6,751 nucleotides of DNA. Origin: Clostridia bacterium (GTDB lineage Bacteria; Bacillota; Clostridia; DUPQ01). A program made the translations under genes and the position numbers. The DNA lies in NCBI GenBank assembly GCA_030592355.1, contig JAUVJE010000134.1, positions 1 through 6,751 on the forward strand, in the 5' to 3' direction. Every line of letters begins with the position of its first letter. Within the stretch, counting starts at the first letter, position 1. Below the pieces are notes generated by a model that ran no database searches, was not told the origin of the DNA, and saw only the letters and a program-made list of their open reading frames with translations. Positions 1 to 5,954 of the stretch are shown one piece after another.

Positions 1-44
1 AGGGTACATGGACGGGAATGGAAAGATATATAGGTCCTGTTAAT

Positions 45-47
45 TAG
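45..47 (+). other. In-frame amber (TAG) codon inside the MBL-hydrolase frame
   Basis: TAG lies in the frame of the hydrolase, with matching family sequence immediately before and after it. The residue affected sits just after the IGPVN stretch, in a loop that is variable in relatives. A single-base change from AAG, GAG, CAG or similar would explain it. The five complete downstream stop codons in the window are TGA (three) and TAA (two), so TAG is not used as a terminator here, but five genes are too few to draw a conclusion from that. Confidence 0.85.
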
Positions 48-533
48 GCCAATGTAATGCATATAACAGCAAATACAGATTTTCAAATTAAGACATTGAG
101 AATACATCCGTTTACAATTCCGCACGATGCGCGGGATCCGGTGGGGTTTTCTTTCTTTTCAGAAGATAAAAAGGTAACGGTGGCGACTGATATCGGACAT
201 ATGAATGACCTGCTTGTGGAGAATATTAAGGACAGCGACCTGCTGATGCTTGAATCCAACCACGATATAGAAATGCTTGAAAACGGCAGGTACCCGGTTG
301 TGTTAAAGAGAAGAATTAAAAGCGACCATGGTCATTTATGTAATAATGTAGCCGGTGAAACTTTGGTGAAACTCGCTTCGCAAGGTTCGAAGCGGTTTGT
401 AATCGGTCATCTGAGTCATGAAAATAATTGCCCGGAAGTGGCATATAAAACTGTCGCGAATTTAATGATGGAAAATGGTTTTGCAGTAGGCGAGTCCGTG
501 GAGCTGCATGTGGCGCTCAGAGATGAAACCAGT

Positions 534-539
534 AAGGTG
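534..539 (+). promoter_or_regulatory. Ribosome binding site of rlmH
   Basis: AAGGTG ends 8 bases before the ATG at 548. It lies inside the end of the hydrolase gene and supports the ATG start that overlaps that gene's TGA as ATGA, an arrangement typical of translational coupling. Confidence 0.6.
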
Positions 540-547
540 TTTATGGT

Positions 548-1006
548 ATGAGGATAAAATTAATATGTGTAGGAAAATTGAAAGAAAAATACCTTAGGGA
601 TGCCGGTGCCGAATATATTAAAAGGATAGCCGGATTTGGTAAAATAGATATCATTGAAGTACAGGATGAGAAAGAGGACAGACCGGATGCACTTATGATT
701 GAAGGGGATAAAATTCTAAAAAATCTTCGCAGCGGCGCATTTGTAATAACAATGGAAATATCGGGGAATAACTTATCAAGCGAACAATTGGCTGATAAAA
801 TGGCAAAATTAGCTGTTAATGGTATATCGGATATAATATTTGTAATCGGCGGGTCAAACGGACTTCATGAGTCAGTTTCAAAAAGGGCCGATTTCAAGCT
901 GTCATTTTCAAAAATGACATTTCCTCATCAACTTGCACGTATAATGCTGCTTGAGCAGATTTACAGGGCATATAAGATAAATCAGGGTGGAAAGTATCAC
1001 AAATGA
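548..1006 (+). CDS. rlmH: 23S rRNA (pseudouridine(1915)-N(3))-methyltransferase RlmH
   Basis: RlmH is a SPOUT-class methyltransferase that uses S-adenosylmethionine to methylate pseudouridine 1915 in helix 69 of 23S rRNA, late in assembly on the 70S ribosome. The 152-residue length is close to the family's usual 155-159. Family landmarks are present in order: the N-terminal IKLICVGKLKEKYL strand and helix, the central ITMEISGNNLSSEQLA segment, the cofactor-binding FVIGGSNG loop at residues 98-105, the SKMTFPHQLARIMLLEQIYRAYKI knot region, and the terminal YHK at 150-152. The usual tail GEPYHK appears here as GGKYHK, with the active-site Tyr-His-Lys kept. The ATG at 548 overlaps the hydrolase stop (ATGA) and is preceded by AAGGTG. 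A walJ-like gene next to rlmH is a familiar arrangement in Firmicutes. Identification is very secure. Confidence 0.97.
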   Translation: MRIKLICVGKLKEKYLRDAGAEYIKRIAGFGKIDIIEVQDEKEDRPDALMIEGDKILKNLRSGAFVITMEISGNNLSSEQLADKMAKLAVNGISDIIFVIGGSNGLHESVSKRADFKLSFSKMTFPHQLARIMLLEQIYRAYKINQGGKYHK

Positions 1007-1009
1007 ACC

Positions 1010-1017
1010 GGAGGTGG
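1010..1017 (+). promoter_or_regulatory. Strong ribosome binding site of the GNAT-YoaP gene
   Basis: GGAGGTGG lies in the 15-base gap after rlmH, with GGAGG ending 7 bases before the ATG at 1022. It is the strongest Shine-Dalgarno match in the window and fixes the start of the acetyltransferase gene. Confidence 0.8.
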
Positions 1018-1021
1018 AAAA

Positions 1022-1819
1022 ATGAAAATCATGGATCTTACACCTGAGTTCGAACAACTATATTTCGTTTGTCTTGAGGATTGGTCAGATGAGATGAAGG
1101 AAGCCGGAGGCCATAAAGAGCGCTGGTATGAGAAAATGAAGGACAGAGGATTGAGAGTCAAACTGGCGGCAGATGATGAAGGTAACGTCGGAGGGATGAT
1201 TCAATATGTACCGGTAGAGCATTCTTTTGTAAAAGGCGAAGATATGTACGTTATTCTTTGTATTTGGGTGCATGGGTACAAAGAAGGACGTGGGGATTTT
1301 ACGGGAAAAGGCATGGGTCAGGCATTACTGAAAGCAGCTGAAGACGATGTAAAGCAACTGGGAAGAAAAGGAATTATAGCATGGGGTGTAACCCTGCCGT
1401 TTTTTATGAGGGCCGCATGGTTCCAAAAGCATGAATATAAAAAAGTAGACAGAGATGGGATTACTGCCTTATTGTGGAAACCTTTTAGCGATGATGCAGT
1501 TAAGCCTTCCTTGATTTTAAGCAAAAAGACTCCTGAAAAAGGAAAAGAGCGGGTTCATATTGAGGTGTTCAACAGCGGATGGTGCCCGGCGTTCAATATT
1601 GTATTCGAAAGAGCAAAAAAAGCAGCGGAGCAATTTGGAGACGAAGTGAAATTCATAGTGCACGACACCACCGACAGAGAAGAATTCCTTGAATGGGGAA
1701 TAATGAATGCCCTATATGTAAATGGCAAAGAAGTTAATTCGGGTCCGCCGCCGTCATATGAAAAAATTCTCGGAATAATAAAAAAACAGGTAAGAAAACT
1801 AAAGCGAGGCAATGTGTGA
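1022..1819 (+). CDS. GNAT-family N-acetyltransferase with YoaP-like C-terminal domain
   Basis: This 265-residue protein has two parts. Residues 1 to about 155 form a GNAT acetyltransferase domain. Its acetyl-CoA pyrophosphate loop is visible as TGKGMGQAL at 94-102, followed by a helix and the FFMRAAWFQKHEYKKVDRDG segment typical of the last strands of the fold. Residues from about 175 to 260 look like the thioredoxin-like YoaP domain: a beta strand (HIEVFNSGW), a single Cys188 in WCPAF, a helix, a second strand (KFIVHDT), then ALYVNGKEV and a Pro-rich turn SGPPPSY at 240-246. The second cysteine of a CxxC redox pair is absent. The acceptor substrate is unknown; related proteins are usually annotated only as GNAT/YoaP. 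The protein is cytoplasmic, with no signal peptide or membrane segment. Its last four bases overlap the start of the exonuclease gene, so the two are probably translated together. The domain call is good; the biological role is open. Confidence 0.85.
   Translation: MKIMDLTPEFEQLYFVCLEDWSDEMKEAGGHKERWYEKMKDRGLRVKLAADDEGNVGGMIQYVPVEHSFVKGEDMYVILCIWVHGYKEGRGDFTGKGMGQALLKAAEDDVKQLGRKGIIAWGVTLPFFMRAAWFQKHEYKKVDRDGITALLWKPFSDDAVKPSLILSKKTPEKGKERVHIEVFNSGWCPAFNIVFERAKKAAEQFGDEVKFIVHDTTDREEFLEWGIMNALYVNGKEVNSGPPPSYEKILGIIKKQVRKLKRGNV
1806..1809 (+). promoter_or_regulatory. Ribosome binding site supporting the GTG start of the exonuclease III gene
   Basis: GAGG ends 6 bases before the GTG at 1816. 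The nearby ATG at 1812 is in another frame, and no in-frame ATG precedes the conserved FISWNVNG segment, so the GTG is the start. It overlaps the preceding TGA as GTGA. Confidence 0.55.
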
Positions 1820-2571
1820 AATTTATATCATGGAATGTTAACGGCTTGAGGGCATGTGTGAAAAAAGGATTTGCAGAATATTTTGAAGTTGAAGATGCGG
1901 ATATCTTCTGTGTTCAGGAGACTAAATTACAGGAAGGGCAGATTGATTTTAATCCCATTGGTTATTACGGATATTGGAATTATGCCGAAAAGAAAGGCTA
2001 TTCGGGAACAGCGGTGTTTACAAAAGTAAAACCGGTATCCGTCGCATATGGCCTAGGCAAAGAAGAACATGACCAAGAAGGTCGGGTCCTCACCCTTGAA
2101 TACGGGGAATTTTATTTGGTCAACGTCTATACTCCGAACTCTAAAAGAGAACTTGAAAGGCTTGATTACAGACAGGTTTGGGAGGATGACCTAAGGGCAT
2201 ATCTAAAGGAGCTGGATCTAAAAAAAGCAGTGGTATTGTGTGGCGATTTGAATGTAGCCCATAAAGAAATTGATATTAAAAACGCTAAATCAAACAGGAA
2301 AAGCGCTGGTTTTACAGATGAGGAGCGGGGGAAGATGACGGTTCTCCTGGATTCGGGTTTCACTGACTCTTTCAGATACTTTTATCCGGATAAAGCGGAC
2401 ACATATTCGTGGTGGTCCTATATGGGCAATGCCCGTGCCAGAAATACGGGATGGCGCATAGACTATTTTATAGTTTCAGACAGGTTGGGCAGACATATGG
2501 AAGATGCGGATATTCACAGGAATGTAATGGGCAGCGATCATTGTCCTGTGGAGTTGGCAATAATGATATAA
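1816..2571 (+). CDS. xth: Exodeoxyribonuclease III family AP endonuclease (Xth/ExoA)
   Basis: This is a base-excision repair enzyme that cuts the backbone 5' to abasic sites and has 3'-5' exonuclease or 3'-phosphodiesterase activity, requiring a divalent metal. The 251-residue length is typical of bacterial ExoA/Xth proteins. The full catalytic set is visible: Asn7 in SWNVNG, the metal-binding Glu35 in QETKLQ, Tyr105 in VNVYTPNS, Asp144 and Asn146 in GDLNVAH, and Asp241-His242 at the end in GSDHCPVEL. The signature block TYSWWSYMGNARARNTGWRIDYF at residues 196-218 is the expected pre-C-terminal DNA-binding segment. The protein begins at a GTG overlapping the acetyltransferase stop, so it probably depends on upstream translation. 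It ends in TAA. It looks intact and ordinary. The symbol xth could equally be exoA in Firmicute naming. Confidence 0.96.
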   Translation: MKFISWNVNGLRACVKKGFAEYFEVEDADIFCVQETKLQEGQIDFNPIGYYGYWNYAEKKGYSGTAVFTKVKPVSVAYGLGKEEHDQEGRVLTLEYGEFYLVNVYTPNSKRELERLDYRQVWEDDLRAYLKELDLKKAVVLCGDLNVAHKEIDIKNAKSNRKSAGFTDEERGKMTVLLDSGFTDSFRYFYPDKADTYSWWSYMGNARARNTGWRIDYFIVSDRLGRHMEDADIHRNVMGSDHCPVELAIMI

Positions 2572-2612
2572 CTGCGTATTTAAGCGGTAAAATCTTATAA
2601 AAGTAAAAGTAT

Positions 2613-2619
2613 GAGGTGA
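2613..2619 (+). promoter_or_regulatory. Ribosome binding site deciding the start of the lyase-propeller gene
   Basis: GAGGTGA is followed after two bases by the ATG at 2622, giving the common Firmicute arrangement GAGGTGAATATG. An in-frame GTG at 2616 lies inside this site and cannot sensibly be the start, so I place initiation at 2622, two codons later. Confidence 0.75.
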
Positions 2620-2621
2620 AT

Positions 2622-5600
2622 ATGTTATTAAAAAGCAGAGAATTGGAAAAAACAACCAAACTACACGGAGAAGCCGTAAAATTAATTTTGCCGGACGATA
2701 TGGAACAGAGCCGGTTTACGCCGCTTTCTAAAAAGCTGGATGAATTTGCAGGTTCTTTTGAAACACTAAATAATCCCGAAAAAAATGCAATTACAAAAGC
2801 AAACGGGCCTGTAATTCTTGCAGGAAATCTCGCTAACAGTAATTGTGTTAAGTATATGTACTACCAATTTCTAAGTGCGACTGATAAATGGTATCCGGGA
2901 CCGGACGGATATGAAATCAGGACATTGATTGATCCTTTCGGAACAGGTTTCAATATTATACATATTGGATATTCGGATGAAGCCGGGCTTGATTTTGCTC
3001 TTGGGATAATTTTAAAAGAGCTTAGTGACAGTATTCCTCATTTGAAAATTATCAAACCGTCAAGGCTCCACATTCCCGATGAATATGCCATTCATATAGC
3101 CAAAGATGTGCTTGATGAAAAAACCGATACATATTTCTATTCAATAAGACCGGAAAATAAAGGATATATGGCATATCTGACGGGCAATGAGGAAGTTCTT
3201 GCCGATTATAAAGAGGCAATGGAATATATATTGGAAGCACCGAAACAACATCTGATGCTTTATAACAGGTATACTGTCTGGAGGCTGCTTGAGGTAACGG
3301 GTATGATTGACGGAAAGCTTTCCGAAGAGTACCCTTCGTTTTTCCTTGAATGGGTTCGTTCTGAAGAAGGAATAGGTTCCATTGACAAGCATCAGTACCA
3401 GTCGCCTTACCTTGCACGCAATAACCACGGAACCATTCCGGCGCTGGGTATAAAAATGTTTTCCGGATATTTGAAAACATATCATCCCGAAGTTGCGGAT
3501 ACAGAAAAATTCGAAGAATTAGCGGACAATGTTTACGCCCCGTATTTTAACGGAAGTTGGAAACCGCAGTGTGACGGACTGTGCCACGGATGGTGGTTGT
3601 CACAGCCGGTGCTGCTCCATTACGGTCTTGCAGACCCAGATAAAAAGTATTTTGTTAAAGGTGGTGCAAAAAGAGCGGCAGAATGTGCGATGTCGGTCAT
3701 CAATAATATGGGATATCTTACAGCGGCCGGGGATACAAACATGAGCCGACAGCATCCGGGCTTCAGCCTTAGAATTGCAGCGGCATACTATAAAGACGGA
3801 AGGTATAAGTACGCAAATGATATACTTCCTTTCGAATATGCAAATTGCGGAGAGATGTCTGCAATGTTCAGACAATTTGACATAGGGATTGAACCTGTAA
3901 TGCCTAATGCGGGAACCACCATAGTACCAATAGATAAATTAATTTATAATACATGGGATTTAGAAGATGAAAACTATTCAAAAACAATATCGGATACAGC
4001 GCCGCAGGCTCCGATAGAAAAATGTTTTGATAAAATCAGTTTTAGGGCCGGTTGGAGCGAAAATGACGATTTTATGCTAATAGACGGACTGGGAGGCGGA
4101 GGGCACTCATATTCAGATGCAGGCGCCATATTGGAATATTCTGCTTTTGGAATACCGTTTCTTGTATCTGAGGACAGACTGACATATGTAGAGCCGGAAA
4201 ACCATAACTTGATTACCATTTGTAAAGACGGAATCAGAAAGGATATACCTGCGTTTCCCATTCTTGAAGAGGCAAAAGAATATAATGACGGAATTTCATA
4301 TGTGCGGCTGCTTTCAAAGAATAATAATGGTGCGGATTGGACCAGAGAAATATATTTTGTGCCAGGTATAGGAGCTGCCGTTCGGGATACGGTGGAAGCC
4401 GTAGAAAACGGGGATTTTTCTATAGAAGCCCATTTTAGAACCCCGGGATCCGTAATGCCTAAGGAAGATGGATATTTATGCATGAGAAAAAGTGACGACA
4501 ACGGCACCATAGCATTCATACTGACGGGACTGAATGACGAAGACACCGATATAACTTTTACAAGGCACAACTATTCGCATTTATTCAGAACACCGCCTGG
4601 AATGGAACAACTTGATTTTGACGGAATGGACAATAAAAAACTATTCATTAAGCGATATAAAGCAAACAAATTTGAAGTAACTGAATATAAGGCCAAGAGA
4701 AACATTAGATTGGCTGAAGGGGATTCTATAGTATTCACTCATTTCATGAGTGCAGGCAAGGATGATGAAAGACCGGTAATGGTAAAAGAAACAGACGAAG
4801 GAATCCTGATAGAAAAGGATGATATCACAAAGGTGCTTTCTTTTTATAAGAAACATAATGAAAGAGAAACGGTCTACAATGAAGAAGAGCCTGCTTTTGA
4901 TTTTTTTGCTGATCTGGCATATGAAGGAGGTAGCAATTTTACAGCGCTGGGGAAAAACGAGAATGGCTATATAGTGGGGAATGTAGCCGGTGAAATAACT
5001 GTATTTGACACAGCCGGTGATATAATGTGGAGTGTAAAAGAAGATGATCCTATAAACGCAGTCTGCATGGACGCTGGTTTTTTATATGCCGGGGTAGGGC
5101 ATAACACAATAACCGCATACAGAAATGGCATCAATATCTGGAAAAGAAAGTTTAACCGGATTCCAACAATGTATTATTGGTGGGAGTTTGAGACGCCTAG
5201 GGTTGTATCGGTTAAGTCGTGCTGCGGATTGGTTTTTGCAGGTTGCGGCGACAACCATCTTCGATGCTGGGATTCTGAGGGAAATGAAAAATGGGCTTAC
5301 TATTACAGAGCGGCTGTTCCGTCTAAATTCGATATTTTGGATATTGACGGCGATGGTAATAAAGAAATTATTATATCCGGTGGCTCTCTCAGCGCATATT
5401 CTCAAATCGAAATAATAGATATGAAAGGAAATCTTAAATACAGAGCCAATGATTTCGTGGGAGCAGGATGGACAAGTTTCACATCTTCAATTATTGTATT
5501 TGAAAAACATGGTGAAAGATATATTCTCCAAGGGGTGAACAGGAATGAAAATTTTGTACTGAAGAAGTACACAGGAGAAAAAAAGGAAGGTTGTTTTAAA

Positions 5601-5954
5601 ACTATTTTCTCATATAGGCTGGCAGGGGCTGTATCTGCGTTATATGAAGACAACGGTATTATATACTCAGGAACATCCCTTGGGTTTTTATCGGCATATG
5701 ATATGCAGGGCAACAGAAAATGGATTACTTCATTAAACGGGGGCGTCAGATATATCACAAAAACACCGGCAGGATTGCTTGTAATGGAATTGGACGGCAC
5801 CATGTACAGGTTGTCGGAATCCGGGAAATTGAAGACAATTTCGATGGACTCAATGAGAACCGGCAGAATAATTGAAGATGATGAAAAGCTTATTATGATT
5901 CAGGGCAATAATATATACAATGTGATGAAAGAGTCGATTGATGAAAATTTTTAA
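2622..5954 (+). CDS. Heparinase II/III-type polysaccharide lyase-like protein with C-terminal beta-propeller
   Basis: This 1110-residue protein probably cleaves or binds an acidic oligosaccharide in the cytoplasm; it has no signal peptide, lipobox or membrane helix. Residues about 55-135 form an alpha/beta domain (VILAGNL, YPGPDGYEIRT, GTGFN at 107-111, IGYSDEAG), resembling the non-catalytic N-terminal domains of some glycosidases such as GH67. Residues about 165-440 are helix-rich and fit an (alpha/alpha) toroid; NNHGT at 267-271 matches the catalytic Asn-His motif of PL12/PL15/PL17-type lyases. Residues about 475-750 fit the heparinase II/III beta-sandwich; GGGGHSYSDAG carries His495 and Asp499, like the family's GGHxHxD motif. 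From about 759 to 1105, repeated strands such as AGEITVFDTAGDIMW, HLRCWDSEGNEKW and FLSAYDMQGNRKW form a PQQ/WD-like propeller, with a DIDGDGN loop at 907-913. The catalytic Tyr could not be pinpointed. The domain order looks unusual. The substrate is unknown. The downstream oxidoreductase overlaps it by 14 bases. Confidence 0.78.
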   Translation: MLLKSRELEKTTKLHGEAVKLILPDDMEQSRFTPLSKKLDEFAGSFETLNNPEKNAITKANGPVILAGNLANSNCVKYMYYQFLSATDKWYPGPDGYEIRTLIDPFGTGFNIIHIGYSDEAGLDFALGIILKELSDSIPHLKIIKPSRLHIPDEYAIHIAKDVLDEKTDTYFYSIRPENKGYMAYLTGNEEVLADYKEAMEYILEAPKQHLMLYNRYTVWRLLEVTGMIDGKLSEEYPSFFLEWVRSEEGIGSIDKHQYQSPYLARNNHGTIPALGIKMFSGYLKTYHPEVADTEKFEELADNVYAPYFNGSWKPQCDGLCHGWWLSQPVLLHYGLADPDKKYFVKGGAKRAAECAMSVINNMGYLTAAGDTNMSRQHPGFSLRIAAAYYKDGRYKYANDILPFEYANCGEMSAMFRQFDIGIEPVMPNAGTTIVPIDKLIYNTWDLEDENYSKTISDTAPQAPIEKCFDKISFRAGWSENDDFMLIDGLGGGGHSYSDAGAILEYSAFGIPFLVSEDRLTYVEPENHNLITICKDGIRKDIPAFPILEEAKEYNDGISYVRLLSKNNNGADWTREIYFVPGIGAAVRDTVEAVENGDFSIEAHFRTPGSVMPKEDGYLCMRKSDDNGTIAFILTGLNDEDTDITFTRHNYSHLFRTPPGMEQLDFDGMDNKKLFIKRYKANKFEVTEYKAKRNIRLAEGDSIVFTHFMSAGKDDERPVMVKETDEGILIEKDDITKVLSFYKKHNERETVYNEEEPAFDFFADLAYEGGSNFTALGKNENGYIVGNVAGEITVFDTAGDIMWSVKEDDPINAVCMDAGFLYAGVGHNTITAYRNGINIWKRKFNRIPTMYYWWEFETPRVVSVKSCCGLVFAGCGDNHLRCWDSEGNEKWAYYYRAAVPSKFDILDIDGDGNKEIIISGGSLSAYSQIEIIDMKGNLKYRANDFVGAGWTSFTSSIIVFEKHGERYILQGVNRNENFVLKKYTGEKKEGCFKTIFSYRLAGAVSALYEDNGIIYSGTSLGFLSAYDMQGNRKWITSLNGGVRYITKTPAGLLVMELDGTMYRLSESGKLKTISMDSMRTGRIIEDDEKLIMIQGNNIYNVMKESIDENF

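Larger units (their letters stand above)
1..551 (+). pseudogene. WalJ/YycJ-like MBL-fold metallo-hydrolase, 3' part, frame broken by TAG
   Basis: This is the C-terminal part of a metallo-beta-lactamase-fold hydrolase resembling WalJ/YycJ, whose relatives are metal-dependent phosphodiesterase-like enzymes. The 5' end, with the HxHxDH metal site, lies outside the window. From base 3 the frame reads GTWTGMERYIGPVN, then a TAG at 45-47, then ANVMHI and onward. Both sides match the family: the W-x-x-M-E-x-x-I-G stretch before the stop, and the IPHD-x-x-x-PVGFSF segment after it. Numbering from the ATG at 57, visible motifs are H23-D24, TDIG with a likely metal-ligand Asp45, ESNHD at 66-70, and GHLS with a likely metal-ligand His118. 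The ATG at 57 has no ribosome binding site and would give a 164-residue fragment lacking the main metal site, so I do not take it as a natural start. The gene ends in TGA and overlaps rlmH by 4 bases. Family assignment is firm; broken gene, sequencing error or readthrough cannot be separated here. Confidence 0.82.

Noticed and set aside
57..59. ATG as the natural start of the hydrolase
   Set aside because: No ribosome binding site precedes it, family similarity continues upstream of it, and the product would lack the main metal-binding half.
374..394. Inverted repeat CGCTTCG / CGAAGCG with a 7-base loop, as a possible terminator
   Set aside because: It sits in the middle of the hydrolase reading frame, over the conserved segment before GHLS, and is not followed by a T run. 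It is most simply explained by coding sequence.
2554..2601. Possible promoter elements: TTGGCA at 2554 with TATTTA at 2577, and TATAAA at 2596
   Set aside because: TTGGCA is close to consensus but its paired -10 matches only half the positions, while the good TATAAA has no -35 at usable spacing. This is not strong enough to list as a feature.
2616..2618. GTG as the start of the lyase-propeller gene
   Set aside because: It lies within the GAGGTGA ribosome binding site; the ATG at 2622 has correct spacing.
3974..4570. Long open frame on the - strand, 198 codons
   Set aside because: It lies antisense and wholly inside the lyase core, which has clear domain motifs; the antisense translation is Ser-rich with no recognisable motif.
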